Source of the DNA: CAMPKL01 sp963805925
GTDB lineage: Bacteria > Acidobacteriota > Terriglobia > Bryobacterales > UBA6623
Assembly: GCA_963805925.1 (NCBI GenBank)
Contig: CAWDWB010000008.1
Location: 4,801 to 68,800 of the forward strand
Direction: 5' to 3'
Length of the DNA stretch: 64,000 nt
Shown: positions 43,741-53,706 of the stretch, piece after piece
Position numbering within the stretch: the stretch's first letter is position 1
Layout: every line of letters begins with the position of its first letter
The notes under the pieces: generated by a model
Told to the model about the DNA's origin: nothing
Database searches by the model: none
What the model saw: only the letters and a program-made list of their open reading frames with translations
Made by a program: the position numbers and the translations under genes

Positions 43741-44121
43741 GTGAGCAACGAGTCGGGGGAGGAGGAGATCTATGTCCGTTCATTCCCCAACCCGGGTCCT
43801 GTGTCCAAGGTCTCCCTCGCCGGAGGACGACAACCGGTTTGGCGGCCGGACGGACGAGAGCTGTTCTTCTTGGCTCCGGATGGGGCGCTGATGGCAGCGG
43901 AGGTTGAGACCGGGCCGGGCGGATTTTCCTCCGACCCACCGTCGCGGCTCTTCCTTCCGTCGAGCGGCCGAATCATCTCGTACGACGTTGCGCAGGACGG
44001 CGAGCGGATTCTCGCGTCGCTCGAGGAACCGGCTGAGCAGGAGCCGGAGCCGATCCACGTTGTCCTCAACTGGGACATCGAGCTCGACCGAATTGTGGCC
44101 CAGCGAGAGGCCGGACGGTAG
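43741..44121 (+). pseudogene. C-terminal propeller part of the same kinase, after the TAA
   Basis: Same frame as the kinase: VSNESGEEEIYVRSFPNPG, WRPDGRELFFLAPDG, IISYDVAQDGERILASLEEP and a normal C-terminus. If the TAA were a Tyr codon the protein would be 948 residues, the usual size for this class. GTG 43741 might allow reinitiation directly at the stop. Confidence 0.78.
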
Positions 44122-44643
44122 TCGAGACCTGGGAGATTCCTCGTTCCGAGAGGGCGATACGCATTCATCTAGCGTCCTCCAGAACTCACTACGAACGCCT
44201 GCCGGGTGAGAGCGGTTCTAACTTACTCACAGCATGAGGGTTAAGTTTATGCTTGACACTTGGGTGTCGTGAAATCACTATCCAACGAACGATCTGACGC
44301 CGTTCTCGCCTGAGGCCCTGTCCCGAATTCGGTCGCGCCAAAAAGCGTTGACGGACCGGCCGTTCAAGGGCCCGGCCCGACCCTCTTTTACTAGACGATA
44401 GAGCATGTTGTCGGCTATTGACCGTTGAAGTGGATGCGGCTGCTGGCACGACGGGCCGGGCAGGTAGCGCCTCTGCCCCACCTCATTCATCGAGATTTTC
44501 GCCCACGCCTTCGATTGCTGACGATAAATCGCCTTCGCGCAGAATCAGCCGCGGGCTAAACTCGAGCCTTTCAGGATGAGGGTTCCGAGAGCGAGTCCGC
44601 TGGTGTTTGGGCCTCGGGATCTTCGAGGCCGACTTAGCTTGCG
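44122..44643. other. No supported gene
   Basis: Spacer of about 520 bp between the kinase and the permease. No motif-bearing frame, repeat or clear terminator. Confidence 0.4.
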
Positions 44644-45588
44644 ATGACCGCAAAACATCTCATATTCGTCGCTCTTGGCGGCTTCACCATTTACTATCTG
44701 GCGATTCTGTTCGCTGCCTACCGCCGCTCGTTCCACGATGACGACTGTAAAGATCGAAAGTTCCAGACGCGCTCGCAGGCTCATGTGGCTACGGGCTTCA
44801 TCACCAACTTCTTCGACACGCTCGGCATAGGCTCCTTCGCCACCACTACATCCATCTTCAAGTTTTGGCGCATGGTCCCCGACAAGGTGATCCCCGGCAC
44901 GCTGAACGTAGGGCATACGCTGCCGGTCATCCTCCAGGCCTTTATTTATGTGTCGGTGATTGAAGTCGAAGTCACGACTCTCGCGTTGATGATCCTTGCC
45001 GCTGTGATTGGAGCCTGGTTCGGTGCAGGCGTGGTTGCGGGGCTCTCACGTCGGGCGGTGCAGATCGGCATGAGCATCGCGTTGCTTCTGGCCGCGGCCG
45101 CGATGTTGGCGGGCCAAATGAACGTCTTTCCCGTCGGCGGCGAGTCGCTACGGCTGGACGGGTGGCGATTGGCCTGCGGAATGGCCGGCAACGTTCTATT
45201 CGGTGCAGCGAGCACGCTGGGCGTCGGCTTCTATGCTCCGTGCATGATCCTTGTGAGTTTGCTTGGGATGAATCCGGTTGCGGCCTTTCCGATCATGATG
45301 GGATCGTCAGCGTTTCTGATGCCGGTAGCTAGCGCCCGTTTCCTCCGAAGCCGCTCCCTTTCCCCCACCGTCGCCGTTGGGCTGGCCGTAGGCGGCCTGC
45401 TGGGGGTTCCCCTCGCGGCTTTCGTCGTGAAGTCGCTGCCCCTGTTCGCGATCCGTTGGCTGGTCATTGCGGTGGTGCTGTACGCCGCAGCTCTTATGCT
45501 TCGGTCGGCGTCTGAGGATGCAGGAAACGCAGATGCGACAGCCGAGCGGGTTCGCGAACCGAGACCAGGATCGCCTCCGCCGAGCTGA
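44644..45588 (+). CDS. TauE/SafE family sulfite-exporter-like permease
   Basis: A 314-residue membrane protein with about eight hydrophobic helices. The N-terminal repeat has GFITNFFDTLGIGSFATTT and the C-terminal repeat has GNVLFGAASTLGVGFYAPCM, the paired G.xx..F.TLG.G motif of TauE/SafE proteins. Members move sulfite, organosulfonates or other small anions. No sulfur gene is adjacent, although a sulfotransferase occurs elsewhere in the window. Stands alone. Confidence 0.88.
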   Translation: MTAKHLIFVALGGFTIYYLAILFAAYRRSFHDDDCKDRKFQTRSQAHVATGFITNFFDTLGIGSFATTTSIFKFWRMVPDKVIPGTLNVGHTLPVILQAFIYVSVIEVEVTTLALMILAAVIGAWFGAGVVAGLSRRAVQIGMSIALLLAAAAMLAGQMNVFPVGGESLRLDGWRLACGMAGNVLFGAASTLGVGFYAPCMILVSLLGMNPVAAFPIMMGSSAFLMPVASARFLRSRSLSPTVAVGLAVGGLLGVPLAAFVVKSLPLFAIRWLVIAVVLYAAALMLRSASEDAGNADATAERVREPRPGSPPPS

Positions 45589-45668
45589 TGCGTCCGCCAT
45601 TCGGAGCCAATGCCTCGAGAGCCCCTCTTCGCCGCGGACCTTCATCCTTCGGCTTGCTGATCGTGGTG

Positions 45669-46074
45669 CGATCGGCGCCTGCGCTCCCCGACGAATCCGG
45701 CAATGAGCCCGTAACTGCGCACCCACAGCCGCTGAACGATCACCTGCTCTGACGCGGTCTTTTGAGAGGTAGAAAATCTCCTCCGCCGCAAACCGGTGCG
45801 AGTGGGAGTGTGGGAACTGCCTTAGGCTTTCAAGCTGCCGTTTTTTAGGAACGTAAATCGCGGATGTCCGCCGGACTTGGCGCTTCGCAGCAGACAGCCG
45901 AGGAAGATCGCGCCGATCATCAGCAGACCGCCGAGGGACCGCCAGACGCCTAAGGCGAGTCCGGCGGAGAACAGCACGGCGGCGACGGCGCAGAACCGGT
46001 AGGGCGTCCGGAGCGGGTGGCGGTTGAGCCCGTTGCGCAGGCTGTCGCCGGGTGATGAGACGTCGTCCTGAGCC
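45669..46074 (-). repeat. 406-bp duplicated segment, truncated locus copy
   Basis: Aligns without gaps to 61650-62055 with about eleven mismatches by eye, roughly 97% identity. It holds the last 84 codons of a membrane protein (SLRNGLNRHPLRTPYRFCAVAAVLF…FTFLKNGSLKA) and the downstream region. The 5' part of the gene is replaced by IS1380 sequence, and the two coding frames are fused. Confidence 0.85.
45843..45860 (+). repeat. Dispersed TTTTAGGRAYRTAAAT-type word
   Basis: TTTTAGGAACGTAAATCG, at the 3' end of the truncated membrane-protein gene. Confidence 0.45.
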
Positions 46075-47462
46075 CGATCGTGCCGTTCCAGCAGTCGCGG
46101 AGGGCTCCCTGGCAACACCTCTCCCACCCCGACGCTCGGCAACCCGCCTACTTTGGTTGTTGCGGGCCGCTCGTTGCCCTCCCGGCAAGGTAGCGCCCAG
46201 ATCCTCCCCAGCATGTCGCCAAACAGCTTTCGGTTGATGCCCCTCGGCCGGCAGGAGCCAGTAGTACCGGGCGTGCTGGACCAGCCGTCCGCCGGTCTTC
46301 ATCAGCCGGTGCTGCAAGCTCGTCAGCGATCAGTTCTTGATTCGCTGCGGCAGCCCGAGCCGCCGCCAGAGGTTCCCTAGGTTGTAGGCCAGAACGGCGA
46401 GTTGTAGCCGGACCTCGTTCGCTCGGAAGCGATGGCACGACAGCCGCGTCCAGCTCGTGGCCTGCTTGCCTTCCTTGATCCACTGCTCGGCCGTGCCACG
46501 CTTGTTGTAGAAGCGCACCAGCGGTTTGAGCGAGGGCCGTCCCGGCGGCCGAAACAAGATGTCCTCGATCTCCAGCTCCAGGTTCCTGTTCGCCGGAATG
46601 CGGATGACATAGCTCACGCCGCGCTCTTCCAGCGCCTCGTAGATCTCCGGCTTGGCGAAGGCGGCGTCAGCCCGGAACGTGACGCTCTTGCCTTCGGCCT
46701 GCTGGCGCTCGATCTCCGGCAGCAACACCTCGTCCCAATCCTCGGCGCTGGAGACGTTGCCCGACCGCAACTTCGCCGCCAGACAATCGCCGAGTTGGTT
46801 GAACAGCAGCAGCGGGTGATAGCAGACCGACTCGAATGGCCGTTGTAGGCGCCGCCTTCCTGTTGGCCATGGACGGGGCTCTCGGTCGAGTCCATGTCGA
46901 GCACGACGGGCTCGGACCGGTCGCCGGCCTCGGCTTGGCCGATCAGCTCGCGGTTGACCGCCATCAGCCCGATCAGGTTCTCGTCGCCGGCGAGCATGCC
47001 GGTCTCGAAGCTCTGCAGTCGGGAGGTCAGCGCTGCGCCGCGATCCCAGTTCCTCTTCGAGCCGATCAGGCGAAACGTTGGGTCGGCGGAGACGCGCACG
47101 GCATCGTTGAGATCCTCGTAGCCCGCCAACCGAGAGTAGACCGACTGCCGCACCAGATCCGCCAGCGGGAACTTGGTGTTCTCGCCTTGCCGCGTGTCGA
47201 TGAGAAGCTCGTCGATGAGCTTGCCCAGACCGAGCCGCTCGTCCAGTTCACGGCCCAACAGCAGCCCGCCGTCGGAGGTGACCCGCGAGCCCTGGAAATC
47301 GACCTTCAGAAAACCGTTGAACGAGAGCTGAAACGGCTCGCGATCTTTGTCACCCACTCGGTGTCGCCCTCCGTTGCCCATACGATGCGCTCAAACCCGC
47401 ATTTACAGGGGCGCCCAGAGCGCTGCGATGATTAGCAGGCGAAGGTCAAATTGGAAATCCGG
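46075..47462 (-). mobile_element. IS1380-family element, degraded
   Basis: Contains a full-length but broken IS1380-type transposase gene. The right end is near 47462 (minus strand CCCGGATTTCC…), shared with the remnant at 9316-9385. I cannot find the matching inverted end on the left; the element stops abruptly at the duplicated membrane-protein segment at 46074. Confidence 0.7.
46180..47381 (-). pseudogene. IS1380 transposase, frameshift and stop
   Basis: From ATG 47381: LSFNGFLKVDFQGSRVTSDGG, RLAGYEDLNDAVRVSADPTF and VLDMDSTESPVHG (first Asp) are family hallmarks. A frame break near 46836 shifts YNGH… into another frame; the continuation reads LRSGNVSSAEDWDEVLLPEI, FRADAAFAKPEIYEALEERG, RGTAEQWIKEGKQATSWTRL. 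A TGA replaces Trp after RIKN, then SLTSLQHRLMKTGGRLVQHARYYWLL follows in frame, and a last shift precedes MLGRIWALP. Inactive. Confidence 0.82.
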
Positions 47463-47914
47463 GACAGAAGGCTCAATAAGAATGCGCATGGAAGCCGGGC
47501 GCGGTCCTCACCCTTACTTTCTGCTTGACTCCAACCAGCCGACTCATGGGACCCTGAAAGCCGGATCTTCGGATTTCCGCCAGGGGCCCGCCAACACGAG
47601 ACGTCCGCACCGAAAAGTGAGCCGGCTTACGCTTTCTGGACGGGTTTCTTTCCTGTCGCCGAATTCTGGAAGCGGTGCGGCTCCGATCGCCGCGGCGCTT
47701 TGAGTTCGGGCTCTCCCCGAACTCGGAATTTCCCATATGGTGCATCAAGGCCGCCTCCGGGAGGCCTTTGGTTTAGGGAGGTTATGCCTGTGGACCCTTG
47801 CGCGTAAGGGCGGCTTCAAAAAAGGCGCCGCACAGCACACCTAGTTCTTTGACCGCCTGAAGATTTTGTAAATTAACATGTTTGAGTGAAAATGTTTTGG
47901 GACATACTTGAGGC
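47463..47914. other. Non-coding spacer with two hairpins
   Basis: No supported gene. 47702-47724 is a perfect 9-bp stem (GAGTTCGGG/CCCGAACTC). The terminator-like hairpin at 47747 follows. Confidence 0.45.
47747..47772 (+). terminator. Terminator-like hairpin
   Basis: AAGGCC…GGCCTT stem with CCTC/GAGG inside, followed by a T-rich TTTGGTTT. Confidence 0.5.
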
Positions 47915-49035
47915 ATGGGTCGCCCCGCTCTGTGTGTGAAGGTTTCCAAGAAGGATCAAACGGCGTTGAAGAGGCTTCTGGCCGGCGGAGTCGAACAGGT
48001 TCGCGTGACGCTGCGAGCGGTGGCGTTGCAAAGGCTCGGAGAAGGAATGAGCGCGCCGCAGATTGCCGCTGTGCTGCCGCTAACGCGGCAATCGGTTCGT
48101 AATCTCGCGCGGCGCTATCAGCAAGGCGGTATCGAGCGCGCACTCCACGACAAGCAGCGGCCGGGCGCAGCCAGTTTGTTTTCGGCTCAACAACGTCAAC
48201 GCATCATCGCCATGGTTTGCAGCAACCCGCCCAAGGGCCTCGCCCGCTGGACAGTGCGGCTAATCGCCGAAGAAGCCGTCAAACGACGACTGGTCCCGCG
48301 GGCGGGCCGAGAAACGATTCGTGTTTTGCTCCTCAGTCACGACCTCAAGCCGTGGCGGGAAAAACATGTGGTGCGTGGCGGAGCTCAATGACTACATCGC
48401 CTGCATGGAAGACGTGCTCGAAACTTACGAGAGGCCCTACGATCCGACGCAGCCGATGATTTGTTTCGACGAGAAGCCGGTCACGCTGCATGCCGAGGTT
48501 CGCGCGCCGACGCCGGCCGAGCCGCGAGTCTCGTCGCGACAGCGAGTATGAACGCCGCGGGACGGCGAATGTCTTTTGGGCGGTCGAGCCCAAAGCCGGT
48601 CGCCATTTCACGTTCGTGACGCCGGACCGTTCGGGCGTTGAGTTTGCCAAGGCGCTGTTCGAGGTGGCGCTGGCCTATCCCGAGGCCGAGACGATTCACT
48701 TGGTGATGGACAATCTCTCGACGCACAGCCGCAAGTCGCTGACCGATCTCTGCGGCGAGGAGTTGGGCGGGGAGATTTGGGACTGCTTCACGCCGCACTA
48801 TACGCCGAAGCACGGCAGTTGGCTGAACCAGGCGGAGATCGAGATTGGTCTGTTCTCGAGGCAATGTTTGGGCAAGCGACGCATCCCGGACCTGACAACA
48901 CTGCGACGCGAAGCGGCTGCCTGGAACCGCCGAGTCAACAGTGAGCGGGTGAAGATCGACTGGCGCTTCGACCGCAATACCGCCCGCCGCAAGTTCGGCT
49001 TCGAAAGACTACGTATCACGCGGTCAGAGACCTAG
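47915..49035 (+). pseudogene. IS630-family transposase, frameshifted
   Basis: Three frames assemble into one transposase. The N-terminal helix-turn-helix part is MGRPALCVKVSKKDQTALKR…GMSAPQIAAVLPLTRQSVRNLARRY. Then MICFDEKPVTLHAE (first Asp), IHLVMDNLSTHSRKSL (second Asp) and HGSWLNQAEIEIGLFSRQCL (Glu). Breaks lie near 48370 and 48530. The stop codon at 49033 lies within the first bases of the adjoining IS110 copy, so the 3' end is probably cut off. I could not define terminal repeats. Confidence 0.8.
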
Positions 49036-50560
49036 AGAATATGGAGTGACCTGTCCAACCGCGTCTGTCGCGGATTACGCTTCAGGCGAAGCCACAGATG
49101 CGCAGAGCCGCATCGAGGAGGACAGGTCATGGCGGAGTTTAGCAAGTACATCGGATTGGACGTTCACAAAGAGACGATCGCGGTGGCGGTCGCCGACGGA
49201 GAGGGCGGAAGCGTGCGCTACCAAGGGGAGATCCCCAACGGGGCAGCAGCCGTCGGAGCCCTCTTGAAGCGGATGAGCTCCCACGGGGAGCGGTTGCGGT
49301 TCTGCTATGAAGCGGGACCTTGCGGGTACGGTCTCTACCGTCAGATCGTGGCGGCAGGGGCGGCCTGCGTGGTGGCAGCGCCGGCGCTGATACCGCGCAA
49401 GCCGGGCGAGCGGATCAAGACCGACCGGCGTGACGCGGTGAGCTTGGCGCGGCTGGATCGGGCGGGCGAGCTGACCGCCGTCTGGGTTCCCGGTCGTGAC
49501 CAGGAAGCGATGCGGGACCTCAGCCGAGCCCGGGAGGACATGAAGACCGTTGACCGGCAACTGCGCCAACGACTCAGCGGCTTCTTGCTGCGCCATCAGA
49601 GGACTTACACCGGCAAACAGCCTTGGACGCAAGCCTATTGGCGCTGGCTGGAGAGCCAGCGTTTTGAGACTCCGCAACAGCAGATCGTGCTCGAGGAGTA
49701 CGTGGAGGCGGTGCGACAGGCGCAGCGTCGGACGGCTTTACTCGAGAGTCAGCTGCAGCGGGCAGTCGAGGGTTGGAGTTTGGGAGAGGCTGCGCAGGCT
49801 TTGACCGCGCTACGCGGCGTGGATCAGACGGCGGCGGCGACACTGCTGGCCGAGCTCGACGACATCAGCCGCTTCGATCATCCGCGACAGCTGATGAGTT
49901 ACGTCGGTCTCGTGCCGAGCGAAAGCTCGAGCGGCGCCCAGCGGCGGCAAGGAGGCCTGACCAAGACCGGCAACAGCCACGCCCGGCGGATCTTGGTCGA
50001 GTGCGCCTGGGGCTACCGTTTTCCAGCCCGCAAGACGGCGCGGATTCAGCGCCGAGCCGAACGCGCTTCGGAGGCGGTGCAAGCCATCGCCTGGGACGCG
50101 CAGCTGCGCTTGTGCGACAAGTATCGGCGGCTCGAGGCGCGCGGCCTCAACGGCTCGAAAGTTGTTGCTGCGGTCGCCCGTGAGTTGTGCGGGTTCATCT
50201 GGGCCATCGTGCGCGAAGTGCAGCGAGCCGACAAGTTTCCCGCGGCGGCTTGAGGTCCACCGCGGGAAAACGGAAAGAGCGGTGGACAGGCAAGGCCGCG
50301 GGGAGAACCCTCGAGCCTGCTAGGAAGCGTCTGCGAAAGCGGCGATCTTCGACTCTAGAGTGAGGCAGCTCCACGACGAAGACTTCTCAGGCGGTAACCA
50401 AACCGCGGATATCAGAGTGATCAACCGTCGTTTCGAGCCGGGCCGATTCACCGCTCTTTCCATCGAGTCCAAACCCGGCGGAGAAGGCAAGGCCGCCTCT
50501 CCGGGCGGTGGCGTTGGCCCCGAACTTGACAGGTCACACCATATCAGCAGGCTGCTGAAA
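49031..50560 (+). mobile_element. IS110-family element, left copy
   Basis: 1530 bp that recur exactly, as far as I can compare, in inverted orientation at 53707-55236. The last 16 bp (CAGCAGGCTGCTGAAA) are also the inverted end of the IS5-like element, so the true IS110 boundary is probably near 50544. Confidence 0.85.
49129..50253 (+). CDS. IS110-family transposase
   Basis: A 374-residue DEDD/serine transposase. The N-terminal RuvC-like domain has YIGLDVHKETIAVAVAD (Asp), YEAGPCGYGLYRQI (Glu) and KTDRRDAVSLARL (Asp pair). The C-terminal Tnp2 domain has LRGVDQTAAATLLAEL, SYVGLVPSESSSGAQRRQGG (the conserved Ser) and KTGNSHARRILVECAW. Intact. ATG 49129 has GAGGAGG upstream. It would act with a structured RNA from the element's own end, as in other IS110 members. 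Confidence 0.95.
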   Translation: MAEFSKYIGLDVHKETIAVAVADGEGGSVRYQGEIPNGAAAVGALLKRMSSHGERLRFCYEAGPCGYGLYRQIVAAGAACVVAAPALIPRKPGERIKTDRRDAVSLARLDRAGELTAVWVPGRDQEAMRDLSRAREDMKTVDRQLRQRLSGFLLRHQRTYTGKQPWTQAYWRWLESQRFETPQQQIVLEEYVEAVRQAQRRTALLESQLQRAVEGWSLGEAAQALTALRGVDQTAAATLLAELDDISRFDHPRQLMSYVGLVPSESSSGAQRRQGGLTKTGNSHARRILVECAWGYRFPARKTARIQRRAERASEAVQAIAWDAQLRLCDKYRRLEARGLNGSKVVAAVARELCGFIWAIVREVQRADKFPAAA

Positions 50561-50642
50561 AACTCCCTTTGAGGAGTGACCGAATAGAACAAGGAGACGT
50601 CTTTCTGTTTAAGGAGAGACGTTGATTTTGGCATTCTGAACT

Positions 50643-52445
50643 GGGCTCTTCCGCAATTTTGGTGCAGGGCGGCGGCATGTGATGGGCTAGAACATTATGA
50701 TCAACGAATGTTTTAGCCTGATCTGTGGGACGCGGTGCGAAGCTCCGGCGGAGCGTGCTTCCGGATCCTGGCCAGTTGCGACTTGAGCGGATCGCACGCG
50801 AAGGGGGAGCGATGATCGTGACCGTCGCCGCTTGCGCCTACGCCGCCGTTTGCCCGTTATGCCGGCGATCCTCTCGATCTGTTCATAGTCGGTATGAGCG
50901 CAGGCTTCGCGATCTGCCCTCGCATGGCGTGGCGGTGCAACTGAAGCTGCGGGTCCGACGGTTTCGCTGCCGCACCGCCGGATGTCCCCGCAAGATTTTC
51001 GTCGAGCGGCTTCCCCGCGTCGCGTTGCCCTATGGGCGACAGACCGCGCGGTTTTCCGAGACCCTGCGCATTCTCGGCTACGCGCTTGGAGGCGAGGCCG
51101 GCGCTGAGTTAGCCCAGCGCCTCGGCATCGAGGCCAGTCCCGACACCATCCTGCGACGTCTGAAGACAGAAGGCGCAGCGAGTTCCGCCGTGCGCGCCGT
51201 CGGCGTCGACGATTGGGCCTGGCGCAAAGGACATCGCTACGGCACGATCCTGATCGATCTGGAGAAGCGCTGCGTCATCGACCTGCTGCCGGATCGCTCG
51301 GGGGCCGGCTTCCGAGAGTGGCTCGAAGGGCATGCGGAGGTGCGCATCGTCAGCCGCGACCGCGCCGGAGTCTACGCCCAGGCATGCAGGCAAGGGGCTC
51401 CCGCTGCCGTGCAAGTCGCCGATCGTTTCCACTTGATCATGAATCTGACGGCGGCCGTCGAAAAGGCGCTCCAACCGCGTAGTCGCCAGTTGCGCTATCA
51501 GTCAGGCTTCGAGGAGAGCGGCTTCAGGGAGAACGGGCGAGGGAGCGATCGCGCCGGAGAGAACGACAGTTTCTCCGCCGAGCAAGGTTCATCCGAGCGG
51601 CGCGCCGCTCCAAGCCGCTCGAAGCAACTAGCCGAGCAACGCCGCCGGCGCAGGCTCGAGCGCTATGAACAGGCGGTCGAGCTCAACCGCCATGGGTTTT
51701 CCCAGAAGGCCATCGCTTCACAGCTCGGCCTGGATCGCAAGACCGTGCGGCGCTGGCTGCGCTCCGACGGCTTTCCGGAACGCAAGACAGCCGAGCGTCC
51801 TTCTCGGCTGACTCGTTTTCAACCGTACCTGGAAAGGCGTTGGCGGGAAGATGGTCACAACGGAGCGCAGCTGTGGCGCGAAATCCAGCGGCAAGGCTAC
51901 CGGGGCGGCCGAGGCATGGTGGCTCAGCTCGTCGCCAAGTGGCGCCGAGAGGGCATCCAAGCAGCGCCAAAAAGCTTGACGACGGCTGCCGCCAAGACGA
52001 TGTCGCCGCGGCGGGCTGCCATCCTCGTCACGCGCCGGGCGGAGTCTTTGAGACCGGAGGAGGAGCGCCTGATTGTCAATCTGTCGGAATCGTGCCCCGA
52101 TCTGCTTCGCGTGCGCGCGATGGCGGAAGGCTTTCGCACCGCCCTCGAGAGCGGACAGCCGCCATTGCTCAAGGCCTGGATGAAGGACGTCCAAAACGAT
52201 GCGTTCCCCTCCATCGCACGATTCGCCGGAGGATTGAATCGAGACTGGTCAGCCGTTGAAGCCGCCGTCACGCTGCCCTGGAGCAACGGTCCCGTCGAGG
52301 GACACGTGAACCGCCTCAAGCTCATCAAACGCCAGATGTACGGTCGCGCCGGGTTCGAATTGCTGCGATCGCGCGTGCTGCCTTACCGACCTGTTTTTCT
52401 TCCCGCCCGCGCTCCCTGACCTGCACCAAAATTGCGGAAGAGCCC
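50643..52445 (+). mobile_element. ISL3-family element, 1803 bp
   Basis: Perfect 26-bp inverted repeats at 50643-50668 and 52420-52445, beginning GGGCTCTTCCGCAATTTTGG, enclose an intact transposase gene. No target duplication is visible: the 8 bp on either side differ. Confidence 0.9.
50725..52419 (+). CDS. ISL3-family transposase
   Basis: A 564-residue transposase. The N-terminal zinc ribbon is CPLCRRSSRSVHSRYERRLRDLP then RRFRCRTAGCPRKIF. The DDE domain begins VGVDDWAWRKGHRYGTILID (Asp), then VSRDRAGVYAQACRQG and ADRFHLIMNL, and near the C-terminus LPWSNGPVEGHVNRLKLIKR (Glu). A helix-turn-helix insertion (GFSQKAIASQLGLDRKTVRR) lies in the middle, as in the long ISL3 members. Intact; GTG 50725 start. 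Confidence 0.93.
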   Translation: MGRGAKLRRSVLPDPGQLRLERIAREGGAMIVTVAACAYAAVCPLCRRSSRSVHSRYERRLRDLPSHGVAVQLKLRVRRFRCRTAGCPRKIFVERLPRVALPYGRQTARFSETLRILGYALGGEAGAELAQRLGIEASPDTILRRLKTEGAASSAVRAVGVDDWAWRKGHRYGTILIDLEKRCVIDLLPDRSGAGFREWLEGHAEVRIVSRDRAGVYAQACRQGAPAAVQVADRFHLIMNLTAAVEKALQPRSRQLRYQSGFEESGFRENGRGSDRAGENDSFSAEQGSSERRAAPSRSKQLAEQRRRRRLERYEQAVELNRHGFSQKAIASQLGLDRKTVRRWLRSDGFPERKTAERPSRLTRFQPYLERRWREDGHNGAQLWREIQRQGYRGGRGMVAQLVAKWRREGIQAAPKSLTTAAAKTMSPRRAAILVTRRAESLRPEEERLIVNLSESCPDLLRVRAMAEGFRTALESGQPPLLKAWMKDVQNDAFPSIARFAGGLNRDWSAVEAAVTLPWSNGPVEGHVNRLKLIKRQMYGRAGFELLRSRVLPYRPVFLPARAP

Positions 52446-52472
52446 AAATGAAGTTGCCAAAAGCAGACGTCG

Positions 52473-53567
52473 ATGCGTGGAGCCGATCAACAGCCGGACG
52501 CCCTATTCAGTTATGTGTCGCCGGAGCAGCGCGTGCCGGAGGAACATCCGCTGCGGCCGATCCGCGCGATGGCCAACGCCGCCCTGCGGAAACTCTCGCC
52601 GCGATTCGCTAAGCTCTACGCCTGCTCCGGCCGCCCGTCGATCGCCCCTGAGAAGCTCCTGCGGGCGCTGCTGCTGCAAGTGCTCTACAGCGTGCGCAGC
52701 GAGCGCATGCTGATGGAGCAGCTCGACTACAACCTGCTGTTCCGTTGGTTCGTGGGGCTCGGCATGGACGATCCGGTGTGGGATCCGACGACGTTCACCA
52801 AGAACCGCGATCGGCTGCTCGAGGGCGACATCGCGCAGGCCTTCTTCGCCGCGGTCGTCGCCCAGATCCAGGGCAAGAAACTGCTCTCGGACGAGCACTT
52901 CTCCGTCGACGGCACGCTGCTCGAAGCGTGGGCGTCGCAGAAGAGCTTCCGGCGCAAAGACGGCCGCGAGAACGATTCCTCAGACGACGATCCGGGTAAC
53001 CCGACGGTCGATTTCCACGGCGAAAAGCGCACCAACCAAACGCACTGTTCGAGGACCGATGCCGACGCCCTGTTGGCTAAAAAGGGCAAAGGCAAAGAGG
53101 CGAAGTTGAGTTACGCGGCGCACGTGCTGATCGAAAACCGCAACGGCATCATCGTCGAGACGGCGCTGACGCCGGCGCACGGACGAGCGGAAGAGGACGC
53201 GGCGCTGCTGATGATCGAGCGGCTGCGGGGCGCGCGGCGCATCACCCTAGGCGGCGACAAAGGTTACGACGACGGCAAGCTGATCGCGGAGCTAAGACGC
53301 ATGGGCGTGACGCCGCACGTGGCGCAGAATCTCAAGCAACCGGGCGGCAGCGCGATCGACAGCCGTACGACCCGACACGCCGGCTATCGGGTATCGCAAC
53401 GCAAACGCAAACGGGTCGAGGAAGTGTTCGGCTGGATGAAGACAGTGGGCTTGCTGCGCAAGCTGCGCCATCGCGGACACGACAAAGTAGGTTGGATGTT
53501 CACCTTCGCGGCGGCGGCGTACAACCTGGTGCGGATGAGAACGCTGCTGACGGCGGAGGCGACGTAG
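52473..53567 (+). CDS. IS5/IS1182-type transposase
   Basis: A 364-residue transposase. N-terminal PEQRVPEEHPLRPIRAMANA and SIAPEKLLRALLLQVLYSVR, catalytic HFSVDGTLLEAWAS (Asp), LGGDKGYDDGKLIAEL (Asp) and KRVEEVFGWMKTVGLLRKLRHRG (Glu with downstream Arg/Lys) are the standard landmarks. Intact, but its natural promoter region is split by the ISL3 element. ATG 52473, 27 bp after the ISL3 right end. Confidence 0.92.
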   Translation: MRGADQQPDALFSYVSPEQRVPEEHPLRPIRAMANAALRKLSPRFAKLYACSGRPSIAPEKLLRALLLQVLYSVRSERMLMEQLDYNLLFRWFVGLGMDDPVWDPTTFTKNRDRLLEGDIAQAFFAAVVAQIQGKKLLSDEHFSVDGTLLEAWASQKSFRRKDGRENDSSDDDPGNPTVDFHGEKRTNQTHCSRTDADALLAKKGKGKEAKLSYAAHVLIENRNGIIVETALTPAHGRAEEDAALLMIERLRGARRITLGGDKGYDDGKLIAELRRMGVTPHVAQNLKQPGGSAIDSRTTRHAGYRVSQRKRKRVEEVFGWMKTVGLLRKLRHRGHDKVGWMFTFAAAAYNLVRMRTLLTAEAT

Positions 53568-53706
53568 GAGCGGTGCGTCCGAGAGCAAAGATCGAGTTGA
53601 AACGGCCTGCTAAAGGCCGGCGGAAGACCTCGAATGCTCTCCGCTGGTCGCCGAAAACAGACTTCTAACTCCGATTTGGACCTGCGGCCGTGCTTGCGGC
53701 TGTGAA

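Noticed and set aside
50635..52453. Target duplication around the ISL3 element
   Set aside because: The 8 bp on the two sides (TCTGAACT and AAATGAAG) do not match.
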